The notes below the pieces were generated by a model. That model saw only the letters and a program-made list of their open reading frames with translations, was not told the DNA's origin and did no database searches. From Diprion similis (lineage: Eukaryota; Arthropoda; Insecta; Hymenoptera; Diprionidae), in assembly GCF_021155765.1 (NCBI RefSeq), contig NC_060108.1:14595025-14659024 (forward strand): a stretch of 64,000 bases of DNA, written 5' to 3'. Made by a program: the position numbers and the translations under genes. Of this stretch, positions 53,371-64,000 are shown piece by piece (the first letter of the stretch is position 1; every line of letters starts with the position of its first letter).

Positions 53371-54332
53371 CTTAACAAACTTTATTTTCTTCGATTTTCC
53401 GTATATTGCTAAGAGGGTGGTATCAAAGTTGAAGTCAACGATATATCGCCGTTTTATACGAGCTGGTTGTCAACGTCACGTCACCTGCCTGCCGGCATTC
53501 ACTGATAACGAATGATAACTAACTACTATGATTATTTTTGTTTTTTATTGTCGCTGCGGTTTACCCATTTTTTCTATTAAGTTCCAATTAATTCCAGCTG
53601 ATAAAAATCCATTCCACATATCACTTTATCCGAGTAATTTTAATCTTTGATATTTATATTATTACCAATACTGTTGCCGAGCGACGTTTAGTGAAAATAT
53701 TTTGCATTACGGGGACCACTGTACGATTTCTACCACATTAAAAAAAGCAAATAGTAAGAAAGAAAACAATACTTCCGCAGTTGCAACCCGCGGCATATCT
53801 CTGGCCATAATTATTCACCGACGACACCGACTGTGATGACGTAATTCGCAAAGTCGCTTTCAATCGAGTAAACCACTTCGATGAAATTTCCTCCATGCGA
53901 TAGCGGGACGTTTGAAATTTTGGATTCGATCGACTACACCATGTTCATGTTGCAGATAAAGTTAGCTACGTACAGTATAATTAACCCACAAATTATTAAA
54001 TACATGCATTTGAATGCCAACAGGTTTGACAGGCTAAATATTACGAGACCGAGGAAAATTTTAACAGCAACTTCGACTGACTCCTGCATGTTGGTAACCG
54101 TGAATTTTGTCGCCATCATTAAAATGCTCCGCAGAGTGAACCAATAGAAATCGCGATGTGAGCGACCTCGTGATTGTATTCCGAACCATGTATCTTTCAA
54201 ATGTTTTGGTAGATTTTTCGGTTAGGCGAGTGCAGTGTGAGTGGGTTCTAAGGGCGTGTGAATTCTGTCAAGTTTTTACCGGTGTTTTGACTAAAATAGT
54301 AATGCCGTAAGGAGTGACGTACCTTTTCAAAC
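53371..54332. promoter_or_regulatory. Divergent promoter region of Golgin-97 and a plus-strand gene
   Basis: The 962 bp separate the Golgin-97 start codon (minus) from a candidate plus-strand start codon at 54333. A bidirectional promoter is inferred from the head-to-head layout only. Within it, both strands are open for 88 codons around 53881-54200; the minus-strand text is hydrophobic. See the findings. Confidence 0.4.
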
Positions 54333-54385
54333 ATGATTCGTGAATTTCCCGACGATACAGAGGCATCGATCAACTATTTTGAGAC
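54333..54385 (+). CDS. Candidate first coding exon of an unidentified gene
   Basis: ATG at 54333 in a reasonable context (AAAC before ATG) opens 17 codons, MIREFPDDTEASINYFE, plus two bases. It ends at a strong donor, AC|GTAAGT. The location, head-to-head with Golgin-97, is where a first exon would be expected. An in-phase continuation through an 11-base microexon (55360-55370) to the open exon at 55495-55652 is possible. I do not recognise the protein. Confidence 0.5.
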
Positions 54386-55359
54386 GTAAGTTTTACACCC
54401 TTTATTCTACGCTACTTGTGTGTATATTTACATAGTTGAGCATGTGTGGACGTAGCGTCAGTCAATGCTTGGCCGACCGGTTTGTTCATCTGTGGACCAC
54501 AATGTTCGTTTACTTGCAGCCAGCAGCTCAGAGCTATTCTTAACTCACCCCATTCGTTACTTGTAAATAAAGACAGAATTCTTTTGATAAGTAAAGGAAA
54601 GTCAGATTGAATGTGGTAAACCACAGCGTTTCGAAGCAATCTTTGTTCCAACGTTGAGTGTGTATTGATATCCTGCAACACTTGTTAAAAATAGACAGTA
54701 TTGGTGTAGGATAGAAATACGCAATCGGGTGCATGCGATAAGTCAATTAATTTCGGATCTCCCGATGCACTTACGCTGAAATAAAATACGACGTAGACAG
54801 CAATCGTATTATTTAGGGGTAGAGTTTTTATTTCGTAGTGCGAATTCAACGCCTGACTTACGCAATCCCGTGCTACAGGTGTGAGTGTGAAATTGCATTC
54901 CTCGCAGGCGCGGTATGCTGTATTTTACCTTATTTGCAATATAACGACTCTCTATGAAAGCACTAGTAAAAAGGGAAAATAAATTTGTTTCGATAATATA
55001 GGAATACCGATTCTAACTAAACAGAGCTATTTTCGAAACATCTTTCGTAACATCTTATCTGTTTTCGAAACCTCGCTACATCCTTTATGCGAGCTTGGAA
55101 AGGTTTTAATTTTCATCGCCCCAGATTTTTGTACTTCACAACTCTTTGTACATATGATCAAGTGGATATCCGAAACTTCTTTTACAGTTTTTTCTCAAGT
55201 ATAGGGGTGCATTCAGTGCAACGGAAGTGTATTCTATGATATAATAGTTGATATAAAATTTCATAATTATCAATGAAAAATATCGGTGGATAAAATTAGC
55301 TGCCCTCATCGTCTGTTATTCGACAACTTTCGTATGATTTGTACCTTATCTTTCTATAG

Positions 55360-55370
55360 ACATACAAAAA
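55360..55370 (+). CDS. Possible 11-base microexon of the unidentified gene
   Basis: The acceptor CTTTCTATAG with a good pyrimidine tract is followed by ACATACAAAAA and then donor GTGAGA. Its length (1+9+1) converts the phase-2 end of the exon at 54333-54385 into the phase-1 start needed by the exon at 55495. The join would read ...ETHTKNRYLVLRSL. This is inferred from phase alone and may be chance. Confidence 0.25.
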
Positions 55371-55494
55371 GTGAGAAGAAATTATTCCGAGAAGGAACGA
55401 TACACGTAGCAGATAGAAATTTTCATATTTGTTATTCAAATTACGTATATATCATGTATATAATTTATACTTCTTTCTTACAAATATACAATAG

Positions 55495-55652
55495 ACCGTT
55501 ACCTGGTTCTACGTAGTTTGGATAATCCACGCTTTACTGTATTCAAATACCACGTCAATGAGACGAATGTTCAAGGATTTACTGCAAATCTACCCTCAGC
55601 AGTAAGGGGAAATCTCGACCCCGTGTACTGGTTTACAAATTTATGCCTGCAG
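55495..55652 (+). CDS. Candidate internal exon of the unidentified gene
   Basis: Bounded by acceptor AATAG and donor CTGCAG|GTATGA. It is open for 52 codons in one frame, with protein-like text (RYLVLRSLDNPRFTVFKYHV, then QGFTANLPSAVRGNLDPVYW). The other two frames have stops. It lacks repeats and is less AT-biased than the flanks. It ends in phase 0. I found no convincing next exon in the window and do not recognise the family. Confidence 0.45.
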
Positions 55653-57399
55653 GTATGAAAATTTACTAGCTACAGGTATAATAGATCACCATTAATCCGG
55701 CAACACCGCGTGTTACACTGAATCCGGCATTATACCTACTCTGAAAACAATTGTTAGGGTAATAAATGTACCGAGGGACAGCATGGAAATCTAAGAACTC
55801 TAACAATAGCAAGTAACATGCAAAGCCGAGAAATTCCTGAACGTTAACGGAATGAAAGGACAACAATTAAAAGCGGGATCCAAATTGGCATGACTCGGCT
55901 GAAATATCACAATTTTCGCGATGAAAACAACAAGGGCTAGAAAACGATACGAGAATACAAAATATTCAAGCGCCACAACCGTTGCACTCATTTAATAATA
56001 AATATAATTTCAGCGACTCGATTTTACAAAATTTTAATTTACTACATATTATTATTATTTAATTATATCATTCAAGTGTCATTCAGAGTGCCGTTGAAAT
56101 CAGGCAGCTGCAGCACAATCGACACGAGTTGAGAGGAGCAAAACGTGGGCGCAACGTTTTCTATAAAGATAAACATATGCAACGCACGTGTTGGTTTCTA
56201 GCCTTTATGCTAACGACATGCAGCCAATACGTGTGTGTTAGTGTGTATACACACGGTTGGACGACATCGGGACAGGAAGTGTTTCATGGCCCTTAAGGTG
56301 TTATATGGGTTTTGAAGGGCAAAAAAAACGACATATTTTTTATCATTTTTTAAATATATTAGAAGAATTGTTTTATTCAAATTTTAAGCATACAGAGGAA
56401 CAATATTTTATAAAATTTTGACTTGTAAAATAAGTTATGATCAAAGGAAAAAACATCCTTATAGATACATGCATATAAATATACGCAATCCACTTTTGAC
56501 CATGCAGAATTGCGTTTGAGATGGTAAAAATGCGGCACGATTCGTTTTTCGAAAACTTCGTTTTCTCAGATTCAAAAACTGCAGTCACCTTGCTTGCTAC
56601 AACAATTTTGACATGTCGATATGATATACAATAATACGTTATGTTGATGTGAATTTCGAAGTTTAACTTCAGCCGCTGCAGCAGCGCGCATCCTCTTTAA
56701 GACGCGTGCATGCACCGCTGCAGCTCGACACTCGCATAATATAATCAGAGCTCAAAGGTCACCGCGTCTTAATCGATGCCTCCCTAACTGCGGGCCTCAA
56801 TACAAGTATGATAATACCCACGTTAAAAGTCATGTGCTTAAAACAGCCTAACGTTTTCCATACAACGAGAATTCATTCCCCTCAAAACCACAGCATCCTT
56901 TAAATCGTTCTACAGTAACCAAGAGACCAAAAACAATTCCTTCACATATACAATACAATATATATCGGAATAGAAATAAGCTGTTATTAGATCAAACTTG
57001 AAAATTGAATAAGAAAAGTATGTCCTCTGGGCGTTTGTCCAAGCCGACGATGCGTACTTCATTCAAAACCGATGCAGTCTCGAAAGTTTTCTGAATAAGT
57101 TTTATACCAGCTCTATCGAATAAAACAGATTCGAGACAACTCCTGATAGCATCATGACTTAGAGTTTATCCCTCATTATGTACGAGTATGTAGTTAACGA
57201 TTCATCTGTGTTTAGTAATTTGCTTCTCGCTCATGTACCATCACATTCGAGAGATAAACACAACTGGCGTGATCAGCGGAGGATTTCGACGTCGAGGCAT
57301 CGCGTCTTTCCGTTTTTTTTCTCCTTCTTTATTCCTAATCTTCACTTCTTCTCCGACTGCGGAGATACAAGTTGACCGTTCTCCGTTTAACCACATTTA

Positions 57400-57560
57400 A
57401 CCATGCCGTTTACCGGGGGCGCGACGACACGGCGCGTTCTGGCCAATGCGGAGCGTCAGCTCATCGTCCTCGTCAGTTCTCGTGATTCTAGTCAGTTCTC
57501 GTCAAGACGGTCAGCGGTGAGGATGTGCTCGTCGGTGGCTGTTTAGCTGCACACACGCGT
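57400..57560 (+). promoter_or_regulatory. Candidate core promoter (CCAAT box, repeated initiator-like motif)
   Basis: A CpG-rich island in AT-rich DNA: GGCCAATGCG (CCAAT at about 57443) is followed 25-45 bp later by two copies of GTCAGTTCTCGT (57472 and 57491), each containing an arthropod initiator-like TCAGT. It may start a transcript whose coding begins at 58773 or further right. Confidence 0.4.
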
Positions 57561-58567
57561 CGATTTCGTATCGAAATACGCTGTTCCTTGTAGGAAAAAA
57601 ATAAAAGTATCCGCCCAGTGACGATAGTTTGAGCAACGATCAGTGCGGAATATTATTCCCAGTAAAAACTCTGTGCATTCGCTGTTTTACGGGCCCTGAA
57701 AGTGTTGCGGGTGGTTTTTACTACTGGATAAATAATCGCAGACAAAATGGGATATATTGGACCGTTTGTGGCTAACAAAAGATTCATATTCCTCAAGACT
57801 GTGATTAGAAAAAATAAATTGCTTTTACAACGCCAATGACCAAGTCGTAACATATCTACCCCACTATTTTGTGCTTGTTGAAGATTTCTTAAGAAAAAAA
57901 AGAGACTTATCGTGTTTTTTTTTACACAATGTGCATGCCTGCGCGTTAGATCGTTTGTTAAATATATTTTTTGATAATCCTGACAAGAAGAATCTTCTCC
58001 GCCTTCGTAAACGTTTGTATACTTTGTCTGATAAACAAAATGAGACAGACGTCAGTTTGACCCCGGACAATTGTTTGAATATAATTCAAACTTCGACCTC
58101 TGTTTTGTAATTACGAAATATGTATCCATTTTAGTGTGTACAACGAGCTTTAAACTTTCTTGACACAGAATTTAACTGACAAAGTGATTTTAACACCGTC
58201 AAGTGATCTTAACAATTGCATTGATTGGTCGTGAACTGAATTGAACTTTGTGAACATTTTTCCCCCGGTTCTCGATCTATTATTAACGAACATTAACTGG
58301 AAGTGGTTAGGCGATTAAAGTTGGATATAAATGCGTATAATACTTAATCGCGAGGAAACCAGTTTTTTAAATAAAAGAAGCTTAATATCCTCTTGTAAAA
58401 AAGTAATATTTTATTAAATTGTTATCGTCCGAGTTGTTTGAAACGTATGTATAATAAGATAAAGTAATAATAAAGTCTGATACTTAGTGCCAAAGACAGC
58501 AGTGAAGCCAAAAAATATACACTATAATATTACGTAACCAAGCAACGTATGTATATACATACACACA

Positions 58568-58591
58568 CATATATATATATATATATATATT
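58568..58591. repeat. (TA)n microsatellite
   Basis: About twelve TA units preceded by CACACACA. Simple repeat. Confidence 0.85.
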
Positions 58592-58772
58592 TCTTGTTAT
58601 TAATGATAATTGACTATTGATACGAGGAGAAACTTGGGACAGTATTAAAGACAATACTATACCCGTCCACACGTGACAGGGGAACAACGAAAAAAACTCA
58701 CACTGTGAAAAAATACAAATATACATATATTTTGAAATTCAAACTGTTAGGCGCGTAAACAAAAGAAGAAAA

Positions 58773-58876
58773 ATGTCGTTTCTTAATGGATATTCAACGT
58801 ACAATCCCCAGTCGCACAGTGCAACCTCTCCACCGAGAACTAGTATCTGGGGTAGTTCTCACAGTCCATTTAGAAG
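58773..58876 (+). CDS. Candidate first coding exon of a second unidentified transcript
   Basis: ATG at 58773 with an A-rich, Kozak-compatible context (AAGAAAAATG) opens 34 codons plus two bases. They begin MSFLNGYSTYNPQSHS and continue through SPPRTSIWGSSHSPFRR, ending at donor AG|GTAAGA. A possible acceptor (CTGTTAG, about 58744-58750) upstream would allow a noncoding leader from the promoter-like patch at 57400. The text is Ser/Pro-rich and probably disordered. I do not recognise it, and the following exons must lie beyond the window or be too short to see. Confidence 0.45.
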
Positions 58877-59563
58877 GTAAGATAATACGATTGATAAAAG
58901 AATCATTTGAGGTATCATCACTCGGCCAAGCTTGTCATAGATTTCGCTTCACTTTTTTAACGACAATCATACGTGTTGTTTTGTTAATTTTGACGAGAAT
59001 TGTATATACATATATACCTTTTAGTCGCCTCAAAAATTTCTATGTCCTCGCCTTATCCCAGTTATTGTTATGTTTGTTTTTTTTTCCATTTTACATACGA
59101 TATATTCCATCCGCCATCTTGAATTCGTAATCAGCGACCCTAAAAACATTCGAGTAACAAAATTTGGGCCTTAATATTGAGGGAAAAAATGTGGGACTGA
59201 AAGGGATATGGGAAGTGAATTTTCTCCGATTTTGATATTCGTCATATGATCGAATCATTTGCGTCATTCGTCATCCGCAGATCACTTTTAACGATATAAA
59301 CAAAGCGGCGTTACACCCATCCACCCTTGAATATTTGTGCGATCATGTTGTACGTTTGACCATAGTTGCGCAGTGTGAGAAGAGAGGCAGAAGGTAATTG
59401 TTTATAACAGGCATTTAACGCAGTTAACAGCTGGTTAATTAATGCTAAACCTCCTACGCCGGTAATTTACTGTTACAACTGCGACGTATTACTGCTGCAC
59501 AGTCCGTTCTGTCCGTTGGAATCTGCTTTCTGCATACGTGATGTAAAACGTCGAAGCGATGTA

Positions 59564-59757
59564 TGAGGCTGAAGTTAGTGACGTTAACGTAACGATATAT
59601 CAGGGAAAAAAAATCATTATTAAGCAATTTTAGGACGATTTTTAAGTGATGGGGTTTCGGAATCAGTGCTTTATTGTTTTTTTTTTTACGCAGAGGTGCG
59701 AATTAACGATTTTTCCTAAATATGCATGTTGACGGTAACGTTGCTAACTTCATCCTG
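59564..59757. mobile_element. Short inverted-repeat element (MITE-like), copy 2
   Basis: It begins ATGAGGCTGAAGTTAGTGAC and ends GGTAACGTTGCTAACTTCAT. The terminal sequences TGAAGTTAGTGACGTTAACG and (reverse complement of the right end) TGAAGTTAGCAACGTTACCG are inverted repeats with three mismatches in 20. The internal GATATATCAGGG and GCAATTTTAGGACGATTTTT match copy 1 at 33719. About 190 bp, no coding capacity. Confidence 0.7.
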
Positions 59758-61125
59758 CATTTTCTGCTTCCGCTGTTTGGCGAATCGTTGACAATTAGAC
59801 ATCCCTGGTTGGGAATGACTTTACATAGACATTGTTATCCACTAAAAATCCTGTCTCCGTATGAATTGGAATGTTTTCACCCTCCTGAAATTCCAACTCA
59901 ACAATATAACGTATCTCTTTTCTAACAGAACTACGCGTTGGATTCTATCGAGCTTTTTAGGACGAACTGTTGAATTTTTTTCTGTAATCTAGCCCGTTGA
60001 TGAGTTGGTTGTAAAACCGCCGACGAGGTGTGGTGTTGTTTCTTCATTAGAATGAATCACGATGCATAAGAGTTCCCTGAAGTTTAGTGCGTATGTGTAA
60101 ACAGAAACTTCTTATCTAAACTGACAAACGATTACCTTGTTGGAATTTTACTGATTTCTGACCGTCGTCGTCGTCATCGTCGTTGTGTATTCAGCGTTCA
60201 GGGCATTGTCGAAAATTTCTTACCCTGTGTTGTTGTTGCGTTTTCTATTCACAAACTTTTAATCCAATTTCATTGTATACCTGTGCAGGAGTTGTAAATC
60301 CTTTTTCGATCAACTTTCTTTACTGTGTCTATCCTTCCACCACGCACGTGTCCGTGTTGACGCTTTTCTGACACCCAGTAATATCTTGAAAACACTTACT
60401 CACCGTGATGATTCAGAACCCGAAACGCAACTTTAACCCCACTGCAATTATGGCACTCGATTCTTGCAATGCATGTCCAGGCGAGACACGTGAAAATTGT
60501 TTGTCGGATGTGAATTTAAACTACTAACTCTCGTAAGCTTGAAATAATTTTGGCAGGGTTTTCGATCTTCGTTAATGTTTACTGACAGAATTGCTTGCTT
60601 GATGAATGCATTTGCCAATGAAACACATATATTTCGTAACTTTTTTTTCACATGTACTCGGTTTCATAAAGAATCCTTCATCGTAATGAGATTATTTTTC
60701 AACATTTGTCATCGAATTCAAAGAGTTTTGTTCAATATTAATTTCAATTAATTTGTCAATAAAGTTCTCGGTAAAATTTCTCACCGTCTGCTTGTACCTT
60801 ACAGAAGCAATTCTTTCCCGATGAATCGAATAGGTTTACAATTGAAATCACGATTAACTATACGATGTGATGATGAATTGGTGCACGACGGAGAATCAAA
60901 TTGTTTCGTTGAAGAATAAATTTTTTATTCTACTTAAAAAAAAATCTTTTCCACCTAACTCTTGTCACTTGCTCGTGATCAGTGAATCGAAATAAATTCC
61001 GGGGCATGGAAATGGGAATAAAATAGTCGGAAAGATTAGATCTGATATCGTGTCGCGATTCGTTTCTGTCTGTATCACATATCACACATCCTAATACCTA
61101 TACCTATAATACTACGCCGCGACGA

Positions 61126-61149
61126 TGACGTAATGATGACGTGACGTCA
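61126..61149. promoter_or_regulatory. Cluster of CRE/ATF-type sites
   Basis: Three overlapping or adjacent sites: TGACGTAA (61126), TGACGTGA (61137) and the perfect palindrome TGACGTCA (61142). They fit CREB/ATF family binding. A purine-rich GAGCAGAGCAGAG stretch follows within 60 bp, as in a 5'UTR or core promoter. Function is inferred from motif density. Confidence 0.45.
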
Positions 61150-64000
61150 TCAACGTACGCGCAGAGAGAGGCTTGCAGCAAAAACAGAGCGGAGCAGAGC
61201 AGAGAAAGAGACCCAGATCAATACTTGCCAAGGAGAGTTGATGGGGGGTGGAGGGAGCGATGGACCAACTTCTCCCAGCTGCTCTGCTCCGACATTTTTC
61301 ATTTTTAAAGTTTTTGCTTCTTTTTCATTCTCTCTATTTGCGTGCGTGGTGATGAGGTTAGATTTCAATGTTTATCGGTTGATCTTTCAACGTCATACGC
61401 CTGTGTTATCGGTTCTAATTAAGTCCATCGCAGTATCGTTTGACGACAATTCGCGAGATAAATTATTGGATCGTTGAAAAATCGTCAACTGTGATGCGAC
61501 ATCCCCGAACAAGGCTGAAGATTTTTTTTACGGGAGAAAGTGAAACAGAAATACGTCTTTGTATCATTATACCGCCGTCGATTATACTTAGAACAAATTG
61601 AGATGCATCACTGTTCAGCTCAATATTTACTCAATGATACGCGGCACGTCTCTCTACAGGTTTCGCCGAAATGAATGCGCCATTTTTATTTTTAATCTCA
61701 TCGATACGCGCTTCTTATTATGCTTTTCATATTCATTTTTCGTACAAACAATCGTGGATATTTGACTCACGCTTATTGTAATAAGGATTTTGGGTGGTTA
61801 CGGACCATGAATGAACGTGGATGAACCCGAATTACCATCATATAACCGCATGATGCTTGTTAGGCGCGATGACAGATATCGCCAGTTTATTTTGTCAATA
61901 AATTTGTCGTGTTTTTCGTTTACTTTTCGGTAATTTGGAATTTGAATACTTGTCACCAGCGTTTCGAAATATACTTTGCCATTTTAATACTTCATTTTTA
62001 CGACGTCTTTGAACACCAGATATTGTGTGATTATGGATCTCCGGTATTTTTCCATTCCAAGAGATTCACGGAGAGAAGATAAATATCAGATTTTATTCGA
62101 AACTAAAGGAAAAGATGGATGCACTAGGTTTTTTGGTCAAATATACTGCGTAAAATCAGCTGCATTTAAAGTAAAAAAATATAGTTGACTTGGGTATTTT
62201 TATTTTTTTTTTATTTTTATCAAAGACCCTGATATGTTCCTCTTTTCCTGCAGTTTTTAGTAAAATCTACTCTTTTTATGTGTGTGTATGATGTACAGCG
62301 ATCTGGAAATTCAGAAACAGGGTTTAACAAGCACACAGAGCAAATTATGCGTTTTGACATAAACGATCATTGCTGGTTGGTGGCTTGCAGTAGCGGTCGG
62401 TCCTTTATATTCGTTAAAACTTGGCTGGGATCCGAAGCTGGGAACAAGATTCATCAGAAGCCAAGAAACACTCTCTCTTGCAGGCGTCTTCCTGGTTAGA
62501 CTATACAGTTCGTGTGTCTCCGTAGTTAAAGATAATTATCATTCGCAAATCTTTGAGCTGAGCAATAAGGAAGATGCTAGTAAAACATAAACTCGAACTC
62601 TTCCTGATCTATATTTTCATGATTAAGACAGAGGAAATTGACATGAAATACTTTATGGGCATATTGGGATGCTAAAATGTTGGTAAACAATTAATGAAGA
62701 TGCAGAAGTTCTCATAATAGTTCAATAATTCGTAATTTTACGATTGTTTGAAATTCGATAAACCGTAATAAAGTAAAACAGATTAATGTATAACTTGAAC
62801 CATTCGGAGTCATCGTAAATTTTCAATGTAATGTACTTTTATTTACAACGTTTCGTTACATCAACTTTGGTGACTTCAACCTCCTGGAAATTACCTCGCT
62901 ATTTTTCAAATGCATTAAAATTTCCTCTGTTAATCGATATAAATTACGACTAATTATTTTCAGAATGTTAACTTGCCAGTTACTTTCGTATATATATATA
63001 GAACAATCGTGAATGAATCACAGATTCACTTGAAAAAAACTAAACGTTGATCGAAATGATTGAATTTTTTTCTTCGTCGTTCTGAACAGTTGGCTTTGTC
63101 ACCCTGCCAAAGTGTAGAATTACAATCTACGTAACTGAAACCGCGCGTACGATCTTGCCGTGATGATTTGTCAAAGTTACAACTCGCTACGTTTATAACC
63201 CTTGTGTGAAATAAGAAACCGTTATACGTGCCCAAAAAACCCAAACAACATCGTTCATTCGTACTTATTGTTTTATCTAATACTTAAAGTAATTATTATT
63301 TGCAATTTTATTCTACCTCCTTAAATTTTTTTCAATTTTTCAAAAGCACGTTTGTCAGGCGGACGGTTTACTATGAACGAAGGTGGGGTCTCCGTCTGTT
63401 GGAGTCTGTTTCTATTTTCGGTTTCGGAGCGTCGCGGCGCCCCCGTGTGTCTTTTAGTATCTCGTTGCTGCCGATGCTCACCTAAATAGAACCGGAGGAA
63501 GTTTCTCAGAACTCTCGATTGGGAAGGGATTAAAACGAAGTGCGAGGTGTCCCTGCACTCCGCCATGTACGTGCCCTATAGTCAATTATTTTTGCCTTGC
63601 CGCAAAAATTTCCGCACCCTTCGTCTCGCCCGTTTTTACGCATCTCTGTTTTGCCTTATCTCGACAGCAGACGTCCTCAGCTCGATCATTTCTCCGATTC
63701 CTATGTTTACCCTCGCTGTCTTACGCATCATCATCATCCTCGTAATCATCTGCACGTTGACATAACGGGGGGCCAAACTTTTTCTACCTATCTTATTTCC
63801 ATTTGTTTATTTTCAAAGACCGTACGGTCTTGCTGCTGCTGTTTTCACTGGTACAATAAATAATTAAAACAACCATTATTATTAGACGACTGAGTGTTGG
63901 AATTACGTCAGCGGGTCTCACTGTTTATCAAGTTCGAATTTAAGCACCGAGAACACATCGCACCGCTACGGCTCAACAATTAATTTATACCTTAAACTGC

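Larger units (their letters stand above)
55653..58772. other. Noncoding stretch with a GC-rich promoter-like patch
   Basis: No coding exon that I can support. The open frames at 57178 and 57871 are short and of unremarkable composition. A GC-rich patch near 57400-57560 is listed separately. A TA microsatellite (58568-58591) lies near the right end. Confidence 0.4.
58877..64000. other. Right-end noncoding region, possibly a long intron
   Basis: No confident exon. It holds a MITE-like element (59564-59757), a cluster of CRE-like sites (61126-61149) in a CpG-richer patch, and another GC-rich patch at about 63360-63640 that could be promoter or 5'UTR. The open frames there read as low-complexity or arginine/serine-rich text without homology that I recognise. 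Confidence 0.4.

Noticed and set aside
1-64000. Search for tRNA or rRNA genes, CRISPR arrays, operons and viral genes
   Set aside because: No cloverleaf with intact A and B boxes, no rRNA-like block, no regular spacer arrays and no viral-type coding region was seen by eye.

Overview
The window is AT-rich animal nuclear DNA. It has split genes with GT-AG introns, long introns, microsatellites and foldback repeats, and no operons or prokaryotic signals. Protein similarity recalled from memory points to an insect, most likely Hymenoptera. A sawfly-like genome is possible, but that is a weak inference.

Layout from left to right. (1) 1-2719, plus strand: the 3' part of an M16-type metallopeptidase-like gene (C05D11.1-like), eight exons in view. 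(2) 3632-5501, plus: a four-exon gene for a 201-residue protein that I do not recognise, built around two similar ~48-residue blocks. A ~320-bp foldback repeat lies in one of its introns. (3) 6052-7012, plus: a three-exon SSNA1 (NA14) orthologue of 117 residues. (4) 7013-15640: gene-poor DNA with small repeats and one long imperfect hairpin. (5) 15641-28960, plus: a fatty acid transport protein / very-long-chain acyl-CoA synthetase (SLC27 family), copy A, with a candidate distant alternative first exon. (6) 28961-35684: intergenic DNA with a foldback element, a copy of a short inverted-repeat element and a promoter-like stretch. (7) 35685-43349, plus: SLC27-family copy B, a tandem paralogue with nearly the same intron positions. 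(8) 43350-47515: convergent intergenic DNA. (9) 47516-53370, minus: Golgin-97 (GOLGA1) with its C-terminal GRIP domain, eight exons. (10) 53371-64000: a divergent promoter region, short candidate exons of one or more unidentified plus-strand genes (54333, 55360, 55495, 58773), promoter-like GC-rich patches and a second copy of the short inverted-repeat element.

Functionally, the core of the window is a tandem pair of lipid-uptake/acyl-activation enzymes. Around it sit housekeeping cell-biology genes: SSNA1 at centrosomes and microtubules, and Golgin-97 at the trans-Golgi. There is no sign that these genes act as one system. The least explained items are the two-block protein at 3632-5501, the orphan exons at 54333-58876, the tandem splice donor in SSNA1 and several inverted-repeat elements. 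All exon boundaries were worked out by hand from splice-site phase and protein continuity.
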